This document shows, piece after piece, positions 1 to 9,365 of a stretch of 64,000 nucleotides of DNA. Source of the stretch: Alsobacter soli (GTDB lineage Bacteria > Pseudomonadota > Alphaproteobacteria > Rhizobiales > Beijerinckiaceae); NCBI RefSeq assembly GCF_003004785.1, contig NZ_PVZS01000006.1, positions 124,001-188,000 of the forward strand, read 5' to 3'. A program made the position numbers and the translations under genes. The stretch's first letter is position 1; each line of letters opens with the position of its first letter. The notes beneath the pieces are model-generated. The model saw only the letters and a program-made list of their open reading frames with translations. It had not been told where the DNA came from and ran no database searches.

Positions 1-141
1 TTCCACGAATTGCCGGATGGCTTCACCGTTTTCGGGGCCGGGCTGGTCGTCGGAAGCGGGGTTTACGCGATCCACCGGGAGCGGGTTCGGGCCCGCGAAA
101 GAACAAGCCCCAACCACTCCGACGGGGCTGCCGCAGGGTAG
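1..141 (+). CDS. DMT/EamA-family transporter, C-terminal fragment
   Basis: Reading frame 1 is open from the first base to a TAG at 139-141 and encodes the last 46 residues of a protein that begins outside the window. The visible end includes a glycine-rich hydrophobic helix (FTVFGAGLVVGSGVYAIHRE) followed by a basic tail with RERVRARER. A final helix of this form, 'G..liv.sGlYi..RE', is characteristic of the EamA/RhaT drug-metabolite transporter superfamily (ten-helix inner-membrane exporters). No substrate can be inferred. The gene is not obviously co-transcribed with the TRAP genes, since about 160 bases separate them. Identification rests on a short stretch, so the family is likely but not certain. 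Confidence 0.6.
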   Translation, partial: FHELPDGFTVFGAGLVVGSGVYAIHRERVRARERTSPNHSDGAAAG

Positions 142-303
142 CCCGAAACCGGCGAAAAACAGGCGGACTGACGCCGCCATGCGCTAGCGGCCCTCCAGCC
201 ATGATGTTATAGCGGACCCCAAGCGGAGGACCGGGAAGTTGCGTCTCCCCGCTTGAGCACACAAGAAAAATGCGCCAATCGGCGGTCTCCAGAGGGGGTC
301 CAG

Positions 304-915
304 GTGTCCGGTCTGCTCGGCTTCAGCCGTCTTGTCGACTCGATCAACACGCGCATCGGCCAATGGATGAGCTGGCTCATCCTCGCCGCCGTCATCGTGT
401 CGACGGTCAACGCCATCATCCGCAAGTTGTTCGACGTGTCGTCCAACGCCTGGCTCGAGCTGCAATGGGTGCTGTTCGGCGTCGTGTTCCTGCTGTGCTC
501 GCCTTGGACGCTGCTCAGCAACGAGCACATCCGCATCGACATCGTGAACAGCATGCTCCCCAAGCGCGGCCGCGATTGGATCGACGTTTTCGGCCACGTC
601 TTCTTCCTGCTGCCGCTCACCATCGTGATGCTGATCACCTCCGTGCCCTTCGCCCTCCGGAGCTACGGCATCAACGAGCAGTCGCAGAACGCCGGCGGCC
701 TGCCCCAGTGGCCAGCCAAGTTCCTGGTGCCGATCGCGTTCTTCCTGCTGTTCTTCCAGGGGCTCTCCGAACTCATCAAGCGCATCGCCATCATGCGGGG
801 CGACCTCGCGGACACGGCGTCCGGCGGCGGGCACCATGCGTCGGCCGAAGCCGAGGCGGCCCGCCTGCTGGCCGCCGCGGGGCTTGAGCCCGCGCCCGAG
901 ACAAAGACCCACTAA
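304..915 (+). CDS. dctQ: TRAP transporter small permease (DctQ)
   Basis: This is the small four-helix membrane subunit of a tripartite ATP-independent periplasmic (TRAP) transporter, which with DctM uses an ion gradient to import a ligand delivered by DctP. Helices are visible around WMSWLILAAVIVSTVNAIIR, the segment with WLELQWVLFGVVFLLCSPWT, LPLTIVMLITSVPFALRSYG and FLVPIAFFLLFFQGLSELIK, the usual DctQ pattern. I chose the GTG at 304 because AGAGGGGG lies just upstream at 291-298; an in-frame TTG at 253 would add 17 polar residues. The C-terminus is an extra hydrophilic tail rich in Ala, Glu and His. dctM follows 69 bases downstream. The dctP gene of the same system is probably the convergent one at 3781-4869. 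Confidence 0.88.
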   Translation: MSGLLGFSRLVDSINTRIGQWMSWLILAAVIVSTVNAIIRKLFDVSSNAWLELQWVLFGVVFLLCSPWTLLSNEHIRIDIVNSMLPKRGRDWIDVFGHVFFLLPLTIVMLITSVPFALRSYGINEQSQNAGGLPQWPAKFLVPIAFFLLFFQGLSELIKRIAIMRGDLADTASGGGHHASAEAEAARLLAAAGLEPAPETKTH

Positions 916-984
916 TCCGCCGATGGCGCCGCCTGGCCGAACCGGCCGGCGGACGCCCGCGCCTCGCCCTCTGGGATCGTCCGC

Positions 985-2658
985 ATGACCGCATTCCTCA
1001 TCGAGAACATGGCGCCGATCATGTTCGGCGCCCTCGTGGTGCTTCTGCTGCTCGGCTATCCGGTCGCCTTCGCGCTCGCCGCGAACGGGCTCTTCTTCGC
1101 CCTGCTCGGCATCGAACTCGGCCAGTTCCGCCCCGACTTCCTCCAGGCTCTCCCCGAGCGCGTGTACGGGGTGATGAACAACGACACGCTGCTGGCCATC
1201 CCATTCTTCACCTATATGGGCCTGATCCTCGAACGATCAGGCATGGCCGAGGATCTGCTCGACACCATCGGACAGCTCTTCGGCCCGGTGCGCGGCGGCC
1301 TCGCCTATGCGGTCATCTTCGTGGGCGCCCTGCTGGCGGCCACCACCGGCGTCGTCGCGGCCTCGGTGATCTCGATGGGCCTGATCTCCCTGCCCATCAT
1401 GCTACGCTATGGCTACGACCGCCGCCTCGCCACGGGCGTCATCGCCGCTTCAGGCACGCTGGCCCAGATCATCCCGCCTTCGTTGGTGCTGATCGTGATG
1501 GCCGACCAGCTCGGCCGTTCGGTCGGCGACATGTACGAGGGCGCCTTCATCCCGGGCATCGTCCTGTCGGCGCTCTACGCCGGCTACGTCTTCCTCGTCA
1601 GCATAGTGAAGCCGAGCGCAGCCCCCGCGCTGCCGCCGGAGGCGCAGACCCTGCAGGACGAGGACGGAAAGGTCCGCCGCCTCTCGGTCTTGGTCCTCAC
1701 CGTCGTCTCGGGCCTGATCGGCTACGGCGTGATCAAGACCTTCACCAAGGTGGGGGCTGGCGCCGACTTCGTGGTGCTCACGATGACCGTGGGCGTCGCG
1801 GTCTCCTTCGTCATCGCGGTCCTGAACAAGCTGTTCCGCCTGGGCCTGCTGTCGCGCATGGCCGAGCAGACCGTGTTCGTGATGGTGCCGCCTCTGGGAC
1901 TCATCTTCCTGGTGCTGGGCACGATCTTCATCGGCCTCGCGACGCCGACCGAGGGCGGGGCCATGGGCGCAGCCGGCGCCATGCTGCTCGCCATCGCCAA
2001 GCGCCGCCTCACATGGGATCTCGTGCGCCAGGCCACCGAGTCCACCGCCAAGCTGTCCGCCTTCGTGGTGTTCATCCTGGTTGGCGCCCGCGTGTTCTCG
2101 CTCACCTTCTTCGGCGTGAGCGGCCACGTCTGGGTGGAGCACCTGCTCACCTCCCTCCCCGGCGGTCAGGTCGGCTTCCTCCTCTTCACCAACATCCTGA
2201 TCTTCCTGCTGGCGTTCTTCCTCGACTTCTTCGAGCTCGCCTTCATCGTCGTGCCGCTGATCGGCCCGGTGGCCGACAAGCTCGGCATCGACCTGATCTG
2301 GTACGGCGTGATGCTGGGCGTGAACATGCAAACGTCGTTCATGCACCCGCCCTTCGGTTTCGCGCTGTTCTACCTGCGCTCGGTCGCGCCGCGGGAGGCC
2401 TACAAGGACCGCGTCACCGGCAAGATGATGGCCCCGGTCACCACCGGCCAGATCTACTGGGGCGCCGTGCCCTTCGTGGTGATCCAGCTGATCATGGTGG
2501 CGCTCGTCATCTTCTTCCCGGCCATGGTGATGCACTACAAGAGCAGCGGCCCCGTGGTGGACGAGAAGAAAGCCCTGGAGCAGTTGCAGAACCTCACCCC
2601 AAGCTTCGACGACAACGCCCCGGCGATCGACTTCAACGCCCCGCCGAAGATCCAGTAG
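985..2658 (+). CDS. dctM: TRAP transporter large permease (DctM)
   Basis: Large membrane subunit of the TRAP transporter, which forms the translocation path. It starts with the family-typical MTAFLIENMAPIMFGALVVL and carries the conserved stretches GYPVAFALAANG, NDTLLAIPFFTYMGLILERS, TGVVAASVISMGLISLPIML, ASGTLAQIIPPSLVLIVMAD and LATPTEGGAMGAAGAM. At 557 residues it is longer than the common 425-440-residue DctM; longer forms are known in the mannitol/chloroaromatic branch. The extra length includes a linker around residues 212-232 and a soluble C-terminus. It is downstream of dctQ in the same direction. The ligand is unknown; that branch is often annotated for mannitol or chloroaromatics, but this name says little about the real substrate. 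Confidence 0.92.
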   Translation: MTAFLIENMAPIMFGALVVLLLLGYPVAFALAANGLFFALLGIELGQFRPDFLQALPERVYGVMNNDTLLAIPFFTYMGLILERSGMAEDLLDTIGQLFGPVRGGLAYAVIFVGALLAATTGVVAASVISMGLISLPIMLRYGYDRRLATGVIAASGTLAQIIPPSLVLIVMADQLGRSVGDMYEGAFIPGIVLSALYAGYVFLVSIVKPSAAPALPPEAQTLQDEDGKVRRLSVLVLTVVSGLIGYGVIKTFTKVGAGADFVVLTMTVGVAVSFVIAVLNKLFRLGLLSRMAEQTVFVMVPPLGLIFLVLGTIFIGLATPTEGGAMGAAGAMLLAIAKRRLTWDLVRQATESTAKLSAFVVFILVGARVFSLTFFGVSGHVWVEHLLTSLPGGQVGFLLFTNILIFLLAFFLDFFELAFIVVPLIGPVADKLGIDLIWYGVMLGVNMQTSFMHPPFGFALFYLRSVAPREAYKDRVTGKMMAPVTTGQIYWGAVPFVVIQLIMVALVIFFPAMVMHYKSSGPVVDEKKALEQLQNLTPSFDDNAPAIDFNAPPKIQ

Positions 2659-2681
2659 CGGCGATGCGGGAAGCAACAGCC

Positions 2682-2766
2682 GTCATTGCGAGCGCAGCGA
2701 AGCAATCCTGGGATTTAGCGCCGATCCTCCTGGATTGCCTCGTCGCTTCGCTCCTCGCAAAGACGG
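2682..2766. repeat. Dispersed palindromic repeat, family A (copy 1)
   Basis: An imperfect inverted repeat: the left arm begins GTCATTGCGAGCGCAGCGAA and the right arm ends with its complement form CGTCGCTTCGCTCCTCGCAA. Related copies are at 15461-15563, 24691-24817 and 34386-34467, with a degenerate half at 47330-47367. It lies 23 bases after dctM. It is non-coding; open frames through it are translations of the palindrome. Confidence 0.85.
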
Positions 2767-2813
2767 AGACATGAAGCTGACCCGCACGCGTCGTGAGGCA
2801 GGGCTTAAATGAG

Positions 2814-2839
2814 AAGGCCGGGGAATCCCCCGGCCTTTT
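2814..2839 (+). terminator. Rho-independent terminator
   Basis: A perfect 10-bp stem AAGGCCGGGG / CCCCGGCCTT closes a four-base loop (AATC) and is followed by TTTTG. It lies between repeat copies downstream of dctM and can end dctQM transcription. Because the stem starts with AA it may act weakly in the other direction too. Confidence 0.75.
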
Positions 2840-2869
2840 GCATTTGTGAGCCGCGTGTCCTCCGCAGCC

Positions 2870-3003
2870 GTCATCCCCGGCGGCCTGCGAAGCAGGCCGG
2901 GAAGGGGATCCAGGGCGGCGCGCGCCGATCTCGGCGCCTACGAGCAGATGGCCCCTGGATCCCCTTCCGCTCCGCCGCCTTGCGGCTCCGGCCGGGGATG
3001 ACG
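2870..3003. repeat. Dispersed palindromic repeat, family B (copy 1)
   Basis: A long imperfect palindrome: CGTCATCCCCGGC at the left end, GGAAGGGGATCCAGGG on the left arm, CCCTGGATCCCCTTCC on the right arm, and GGCCGGGGATGACG at the right end. A second full copy is at 40360-40483 and a half copy at 56261-56305. It sits just beyond the 3' end of the minus-strand formyltransferase gene. No gene is seen in it. Confidence 0.85.
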
Positions 3004-3033
3004 CGGCCTCCAGGCGCTCCGACGCATGAGCGG

Positions 3034-3621
3034 CTAGAGCCCGCTCGACGGCGCCAGCGTCACCGCCTTGGGATCCTGCTTGCGGCCGGGCAGCGTCCCG
3101 GTCGCGTCGATCGTGTCCAGCGCGCGGCGGATCAGGCGCAGGCCCATGGGCGCCAGCTCGCGCTTCCACAGCGACCCCGCGTCATCGTCCGGGTAGACGA
3201 AGCACCACTCCTGCTCGCCCACGAGGCCGTCGTCCCAGCCGTCGGCGAGATGATAGATGGAGCCGCCGCCGATCGGGTCCTTGGCCTTGATGGTCCATTC
3301 CACGGCGGCGATGCCCCGGTGCCGCGGCAGCAGCGAGGGGTGATAGCCGAAGGCGTTCCTCGCCTTGGCGCGTGCGTCGCGCCCTATGAACGCATGGCAG
3401 TGGGCCGCGATCATCGCGTCATAGGAGCCGTCCGGAAGCATGTCGCCCTCGACCCGCCGCGGGTTGTCGAGCAGCTTGTGCGGGACGCCCTTCTCCGCCG
3501 CGAGCTTCCCGAGCTGGTCCTCGCCGTTGGTCCCCAGCACGAACACCTCGTCCCCCCGCTCCAGCAGGATGTCGAGGACGCGGGCGGCGAACCAGCGGGA
3601 ACCGATCAGGGCGACTTTCAT
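3034..3621 (-). CDS. Formyltransferase-family protein lacking the usual catalytic Asn
   Basis: The protein has the N-terminal fold of the methionyl-tRNA/phosphoribosylglycinamide formyltransferase family: it begins MKVALIGSRWFAARVLDILL and contains the folate-site loop FGYHPSLLPRHRG and a later GWDDGLVG. In known members the loop reads N-x-H-P-S-L-L-P and catalysis uses Asn, His and Asp. Here His and Asp are present but the Asn position is Gly. At 195 residues it is a catalytic domain only, without the tRNA-binding C-terminal domain of Fmt, so it is not the initiator-tRNA enzyme. The ATG at 3621 was chosen because conservation starts there; an upstream in-frame ATG at 3657 adds 12 non-conserved residues. 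It lies between convergent dctM and dctP. Substrate unknown. Confidence 0.75.
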   Translation of the reverse strand: MKVALIGSRWFAARVLDILLERGDEVFVLGTNGEDQLGKLAAEKGVPHKLLDNPRRVEGDMLPDGSYDAMIAAHCHAFIGRDARAKARNAFGYHPSLLPRHRGIAAVEWTIKAKDPIGGGSIYHLADGWDDGLVGEQEWCFVYPDDDAGSLWKRELAPMGLRLIRRALDTIDATGTLPGRKQDPKAVTLAPSSGL

Positions 3622-3721
3622 GGGCGGGCGATCCGGGCTCGAGGATTGGCTCCGCACGTCATAGCGCGCTTCGGGCCCAGTAGAACCCCCTTTGCTGCAG
3701 CGCGGGATTGCCGGGACCGCC

Positions 3722-3754
3722 GAAACGAAAAGAGCCCCGGGTCAACCCCGGGGC
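3722..3754 (-). terminator. Rho-independent terminator of dctP
   Basis: An 8-bp GC stem (3734-3741 with 3747-3754, loop TCAAC) is followed on the minus strand by CTCTTTTCG. It lies 27 bases past the dctP stop codon and reads in the dctP direction. Confidence 0.75.
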
Positions 3755-3780
3755 CCTCGCGTCTGGTCAGCGCTGCGGCA

Positions 3781-5169
<1,389 letters not shown>

Positions 5170-5556
5170 ATGATCGAGGCTTCAACCCACAAGCTGATCG
5201 CGATCGCCGGCGGCTACGACCTCGCCTTCGCGGCCTGCCACCTGGCGCTCCCCCTTGCGCTGCGCTGGCGCAGCCGGCTGGCGAAGCTCGACCCGGTCAA
5301 CCGGGGCGTGGTCAAGACGCTCAACCTGATGCTCGTCCTGGTATTCGCGGGGGTCGGCGCGGCCCTGGCCTTCGGGCCCGCCGCCGTCGCCTCGGACCAG
5401 CTCGGCCGGGGACTGCTCTTCGCCGCCGCGGGCTTCTGGCTGCTGCGGGCGGCGCTGCAGCCCGTCATGTTCGGGCTGGGTCACTGGATGTCCAAGGCCC
5501 TGCTTGTCGTGTTCCTGGCCGGAGCGGCCCTGCACGCCGCCCCTGCCTGGCCGTAG
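5170..5556 (+). CDS. Small four-helix inner-membrane protein, unknown function
   Basis: I do not recognise a named family. The 128-residue product has four predicted membrane segments: around YDLAFAACHLALPLALRW, LNLMLVLVFAGVGAALAFG, GLLFAAAGFWLLRAALQP and MSKALLVVFLAGAALHA, with short basic loops (RWRSRLAK). It has no signal peptide and no obvious catalytic motif. High G+C at third positions supports coding. The start ATG at 5170 follows a purine-rich stretch (GAGGCGATCGGT). The stop lies 28 bases before the convergent Mrp gene. A sensor, anchor or small transporter component cannot be distinguished. Confidence 0.7.
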   Translation: MIEASTHKLIAIAGGYDLAFAACHLALPLALRWRSRLAKLDPVNRGVVKTLNLMLVLVFAGVGAALAFGPAAVASDQLGRGLLFAAAGFWLLRAALQPVMFGLGHWMSKALLVVFLAGAALHAAPAWP

Positions 5557-5584
5557 GCGCGTCGAGGCGCGACGGCGGATCGCC

Positions 5585-6709
5585 TCACTCGATCACGATG
5601 CGCGGCGCCGGCCGGGCCCCGGCGCGCCCGCCTTCCAGCGCGGCCCAGACCTGGGCGGCGATGGCCTTGTAGGCGGCGGCGTGCGGGCCGTCCGGCGCCG
5701 TGGCGACCACCGGCAGGCCCGCGTCCGACCGCTCGCGGATCTCCATGTGCAGCGGCACCTCCCCGAGGAAGGGCACGCCCAGCCTTTCCGCCTCGTGGCG
5801 CGCGCCGCCATGGCCGAAGATGTCGGAGCGGCCGCCGCAGTGGGGGCAGATGAAGGTGGACATGTTCTCCACCACGCCCAGCACCGGCACGTCGGTGCGC
5901 TTGAACATGGCGATCCCGCGCCGCGCGTCGATCAGCGCCAGGTCCTGCGGCGTCGACACGATCACCGCGCCGGCCAGCGGCACGGCCTGCGCCATGGTGA
6001 GCTGGGCGTCGCCCGTGCCGGGCGGCATGTCGACCACGAGCACGTCGAGGTCGCCCCAGGCCACCTCGCGCAGCATCTGCTGCAGGGCGGACATCACCAT
6101 CGGCCCGCGCCAGATCACCGGGGTTTCGTCCTCAATCAGGAAGCCAATGGACATGATCTTGAGCCCATAGGCCTCGAGCGGCTTCATGACCTTGCCTTCG
6201 AGGATCTCCGGCCTGTCGTGCAGGTTGAACAGCTTGGGCATGGAGGGGCCGTAGATGTCGGCGTCCAGCACGCCCACCTTGAGCCCCTGGGCGGCGAGGG
6301 CCAGCGCTAGGTTGGCGGCCGTCGTCGACTTGCCGACCCCGCCCTTGCCCGAGGCCACGGCGATGATGCGCTTCACGCCCGGCACGCCCGCCCGCGCGGT
6401 CGCGGCGGACGCGCGCGGCCCGGGAGCGGCGGGCCCGGGGCGGCCTGCGGGCGCGGCGCCCGGCGCGCGCTCGGCCGTGAGCGTGGCCAGCACGGCCTCG
6501 ACGCCCGCGAGCGCCTTCACGGCCGCCTCGACCGCCTTGCGCATGGGCTCCGCCTGCCCCGCCTTTGCGGGGTCGACGGCGAGCGAAATGTAGACCTTGG
6601 AGCCCTGGATGGAGAGGCCCGACAGGGCGCCCGACTGGGTCACGGGCGTGCGCCCGTCGAGCCCCGAAACCTGCGCGAGCGCGGTGAGGATGTCCTTCTC
6701 GGTGACCAC
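5585..6709 (-). CDS. apbC: Mrp/ApbC-type iron-sulfur carrier ATPase
   Basis: A P-loop ATPase of the Mrp/NBP35 family, which binds a 4Fe-4S cluster at a dimer interface and passes it to target enzymes. The order is an N-terminal MIP18/DUF59-like domain (residues 1-85, beginning TEKDILTALAQVSGLDG), an Ala/Pro-rich linker, then the ATPase domain with the deviant Walker A SGKGGVGKSTTAANLALALA, DADIYGPSMPKLF, and DVLVVDMPPGTGDAQLTMAQ. The cluster-binding CxxC is seen as TFICPHCGG. The GTG at 6709 was preferred because GGAGAAGG stands 3 bases upstream of it; another frame extension starts at 6739. Function complements the suf operon 30 kb away. It is convergent with the gene at 5170. Confidence 0.92.
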   Translation of the reverse strand: MVTEKDILTALAQVSGLDGRTPVTQSGALSGLSIQGSKVYISLAVDPAKAGQAEPMRKAVEAAVKALAGVEAVLATLTAERAPGAAPAGRPGPAAPGPRASAATARAGVPGVKRIIAVASGKGGVGKSTTAANLALALAAQGLKVGVLDADIYGPSMPKLFNLHDRPEILEGKVMKPLEAYGLKIMSIGFLIEDETPVIWRGPMVMSALQQMLREVAWGDLDVLVVDMPPGTGDAQLTMAQAVPLAGAVIVSTPQDLALIDARRGIAMFKRTDVPVLGVVENMSTFICPHCGGRSDIFGHGGARHEAERLGVPFLGEVPLHMEIRERSDAGLPVVATAPDGPHAAAYKAIAAQVWAALEGGRAGARPAPRIVIE

Positions 6710-6809
6710 GGGCCTTCTCCAAACTGGGCCGCCGGCCACGGATGCGGAGAGCCGGCGCTTCGTCTATGTAAAGATCGCTGGCGCCGGGTCAACGAGCGTA
6801 GGAACCGCA

Positions 6810-7439
6810 ATGGACGCAGAGGATGCAAGCGGGCGGCCACCGATTCTCGGCGTCGTGATCGCCGGCGGCCTGTCCAGCCGCATGGGCCGCGAGAAGGCCC
6901 TGATTTCGCTGGCCGGCAAGCCCCTGCTCGCCCATGTGCTGGAGCGCTTCCGGCCCCAGGTCGACTGCGTGGCCCTGAACGCCAATGGCGACCCTTCCCG
7001 CTTCGCGTCCTTCGCCCTCGAGGTCGCGCCGGACCGCCATGCCGATCATCCGGGGCCGCTCGCCGGACTGGCGGCGGCGCTCCACCTCGCGCGCAGCCGC
7101 GGCTACGAACTCGTGGCCACCGCCCCTTCCGACGCTCCCTTCCTGCCCCTTGACGCGGTCGCGCGCCTGCGGGCGGGCCTGGAGCCCGGGGTGGAAGCGG
7201 TCGTTGCCTCCGGCCCGAATGGCCTCGAGCCGCTCGTCGGCTTGTGGCGCATCGGGGCGCTGGACGCGATCGAGAGTGCGCTGGGCGAGGGCCGGCGGGC
7301 TGTCCACCGGCTGCTCGCTGTCCTGCCGCACCGGGTCGTCCCCTTCACGACCGCCGGCGACGGCCCCGACCCCTTCGCCAACCTGAACACGCCGGAGGAA
7401 CTCCGTGAGGCCGAGCGGATGCTTCAGGCCTCCCCGTGA
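6810..7439 (+). CDS. mobA: Molybdenum cofactor guanylyltransferase (MobA)
   Basis: Transfers GMP from GTP to molybdopterin-molybdenum cofactor to make the guanine dinucleotide form used by DMSO-reductase-family enzymes. The nucleotide-binding signature is VVIAGGLSSRMGREKALISL, followed by GKPLLAHVLERF, the substrate loop DRHADHPGPLAGLAAAL and the metal site TAPSDAPFLP. The end (FANLNTPEEL) is typical. At 209 residues it has the normal family length. ATG 6810 was chosen with GTAGGAA just upstream; the frame is open further upstream but the extra sequence is not conserved and overlaps the promoter region of the divergent apbC. No other moco gene is in the window. Confidence 0.9.
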   Translation: MDAEDASGRPPILGVVIAGGLSSRMGREKALISLAGKPLLAHVLERFRPQVDCVALNANGDPSRFASFALEVAPDRHADHPGPLAGLAAALHLARSRGYELVATAPSDAPFLPLDAVARLRAGLEPGVEAVVASGPNGLEPLVGLWRIGALDAIESALGEGRRAVHRLLAVLPHRVVPFTTAGDGPDPFANLNTPEELREAERMLQASP

Positions 7440-7517
7440 TTGCTCGCACCGACGTCCTGGCATAATGAATATCCGGCCGTCCGGCCCAAGCGCCCCATAA
7501 CCACAAATCGGCAGCAC

Positions 7518-8297
7518 GTGAAACAGCGCCTCTTCCTCGCGCTCCCGGCGGCCCTGCTGGCCTGCCTCGTGGCTTTCCCGGTTCGGGCCGGCGATTGGAG
7601 CTCGATTCGAATTGCGACGGAGGGCGGGTACCCGCCCTTCAACTTCGTCGAGAACAACCAGCTCCAGGGCTTCGAGATCGAGCTCGCAAAGGCCATGTGC
7701 GAGCACATGAAGGCGACGTGCACCTTCGTGACGGACGACTGGGACGACCTGATCCCCGATCTGAAGAAGGGGCAGTTCGACGCCATCGTGGCCTCCCTGG
7801 AGATCACCGAGGAGCGCCGGCAGAAGATCGCGCTCACCAAGCGCTATTATCGCACCCCAGCCGTCTTCATGGTCCGCAAGGACACCGACCTGACCGCCGT
7901 GACGCCGGAGGCCATGAAGGGCCGCAAGCTGGGGGCGATGACCGGCACGGTCTACGCCACCTACCTTGAGGATCTCTACGGTCCCGGATCGGAGGTCAGC
8001 CTCTACGCCAACCAGGACGAAGCCAGCCTCGACCTCGCGCTGGGGCGGATCGACGCGGTGCTCGGCGACAAGATCGCCCTCACGGAGTGGCTGAAGCGCG
8101 GCCGGGAGTCGACCTGCTGCAAGTTCCTCGCCGACGCCCCAAACGACGTGACCTATTTCGGCGAGGGCTACGGCATCGGCCTGCGCAAGAAGGATGAGGA
8201 CCTGAAGCGCCAGTTCGACGCCGCGATCGACGCCATCCAGGCCGACGGAACCTATGACCGCATCCGTGCCCGCTACTTCCCCTTCGACGTGAAATAG
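7518..8297 (+). CDS. Polar amino-acid ABC transporter substrate-binding protein (first copy)
   Basis: A periplasmic solute-binding protein of family 3 (SBP_bac_3; HisJ/ArgT-like). The signal peptide VKQRLFLALPAALLACLVAF ends at PVRA. The family hallmarks are IRIATEGGYPPFNFVENNQL, GFEIELAKAMCEHMKATCTF, DDLIPDLKKGQFDAIVASLE and a C-terminal ADGTYDRIRARYFPFDV. A Cys pair (CC) near the hinge is shared with the next gene, and the two proteins align throughout, so they look like a tandem duplication. The start is uncertain: GTG 7518 places the signal peptide correctly, whereas the longer TTG at 7440 does not. Probably binds lysine, arginine, ornithine or histidine, by family resemblance only. Confidence 0.85.
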   Translation: MKQRLFLALPAALLACLVAFPVRAGDWSSIRIATEGGYPPFNFVENNQLQGFEIELAKAMCEHMKATCTFVTDDWDDLIPDLKKGQFDAIVASLEITEERRQKIALTKRYYRTPAVFMVRKDTDLTAVTPEAMKGRKLGAMTGTVYATYLEDLYGPGSEVSLYANQDEASLDLALGRIDAVLGDKIALTEWLKRGRESTCCKFLADAPNDVTYFGEGYGIGLRKKDEDLKRQFDAAIDAIQADGTYDRIRARYFPFDVK

Positions 8298-8466
8298 GGA
8301 GCAGGGTTCGCCCGCAAATTCAGCGGTTTCGCCGCCTGAGCCAGTTGCGTCGGGCGAGGCGGCGGTGTCCAATGCGCGCCAGCCCCGTCCGAAAAAGATC
8401 AAGGATTGCTTGGTCCGGACGGGCCGGACGAGCCCCGCGGCAAGCGGGACCATGGAGGGATAGAGT

Positions 8467-9252
8467 ATGAAGACCATTCGTGTCGCTGCTGTCGCAGTCG
8501 CGGCCCTCTTGGCCGCCGCGGGCGTGGCCCAGGCGCAGCAGAAGGAATGGAAGGAAGTCCGCATCGGGACGGAAGGCGCCTACCCGCCCTTTAACAACCT
8601 GAACGCCAAGGGCGAGCTCGAGGGCTTTGAGATCGACTACGTCAACGCCCTTTGCGACAAGATGAAGATCAAGTGCACCTGGGTCGCGCAGGACTGGGAC
8701 GGCATCATCCCGGCCCTGCTCGCGGGCAAGTACGACATGATCGCGGCCGGCATGAACGCCACGGACGAGCGCAAGAAGAAGGTCGACTTCACGGCCGTCT
8801 ACACGCGCACCCCGATCAGCTTCATCGGTCCGAAGTCGGAGACCAACACCGACCTCACCCCGGCGGCCCTGAAGGGCAAGAGCATCGGCGCCCAGAGCTC
8901 GACCGTGCACGCCAACTTCCTGGAGAAGGTCTACTCGGGCTCCAGCATCAAGCTTTATCCGACCCAGGAAGAAGCCAACCTCGACCTGAAGAACGGCCGT
9001 CTCGACTACGTGCTGGCCGACAAGCTCGCCCTCACCGACTTCATCGAGGGCCAGGGCAAGGACTGCTGCAAGTTCATCGGCGACGTGAAGCGCGACCCGG
9101 CCATCCACGGCCCGGGCGTGGCCATGGCGGTCCGCAAGGAGGACACGGCGCTGCGCGACATGTTCTCCAAGGCGATCGAGGAGTCGCTCAAGGACGGCAC
9201 CCACAAGAAGATCGCCGACAAGTACTTCAAGGTCAGCATCATGGTCGACTGA
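8467..9252 (+). CDS. Polar amino-acid ABC transporter substrate-binding protein (second copy)
   Basis: Family 3 periplasmic binding protein, 261 residues. It has a clear signal peptide (MKTIRVAAVAVAALLAAAGV, cut after AQA) and a strong ribosome-binding site GGAGGG eight bases before the ATG. Family motifs: RIGTEGAYPPFNNLNAKGEL, GFEIDYVNALCDKMKIKCTW, DGIIPALLAGKYDMIAAGMN, KKKVDFTAVYTRTPISFIG and KIADKYFKV at the end. It sits directly upstream of the two permease genes with hairpins between them, so it is the likely main binding protein of this importer. Resemblance to the lysine/arginine/ornithine group suggests basic amino acids; this is inference. Confidence 0.9.
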   Translation: MKTIRVAAVAVAALLAAAGVAQAQQKEWKEVRIGTEGAYPPFNNLNAKGELEGFEIDYVNALCDKMKIKCTWVAQDWDGIIPALLAGKYDMIAAGMNATDERKKKVDFTAVYTRTPISFIGPKSETNTDLTPAALKGKSIGAQSSTVHANFLEKVYSGSSIKLYPTQEEANLDLKNGRLDYVLADKLALTDFIEGQGKDCCKFIGDVKRDPAIHGPGVAMAVRKEDTALRDMFSKAIEESLKDGTHKKIADKYFKVSIMVD

Positions 9253-9305
9253 GGCCGTAAGCCTCAGCGACGTTCGTCCTTGAGAGCGGCCCCCGGGCCG
9301 CTCTC
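9249..9305 (+). promoter_or_regulatory. Two tandem stem-loops between binding-protein and permease genes
   Basis: The first hairpin, CTGAGGC-CGTAA-GCCTCAG (9249-9267), overlaps the stop codon of the binding-protein gene. The second, GAGAGCGGCC-CCCG-GGCCGCTCTC (9282-9305), is a perfect 10-bp stem with no T-run after it. Such structures between a binding-protein gene and its permeases commonly protect the upstream mRNA from 3' decay or partly terminate, giving excess binding protein; that role here is inferred. Confidence 0.6.
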
Positions 9306-9365
9306 GTCACATGACGCCGGCGGAGCGCCGCCTGCGTCGCCTCACGCCCGGATCAGCGCGGCTCC

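Noticed and set aside
5504-6310. Plus-strand frame opposite apbC
   Set aside because: Antisense to the recognisable Mrp ATPase; His/Arg/Gly-rich with no motif.
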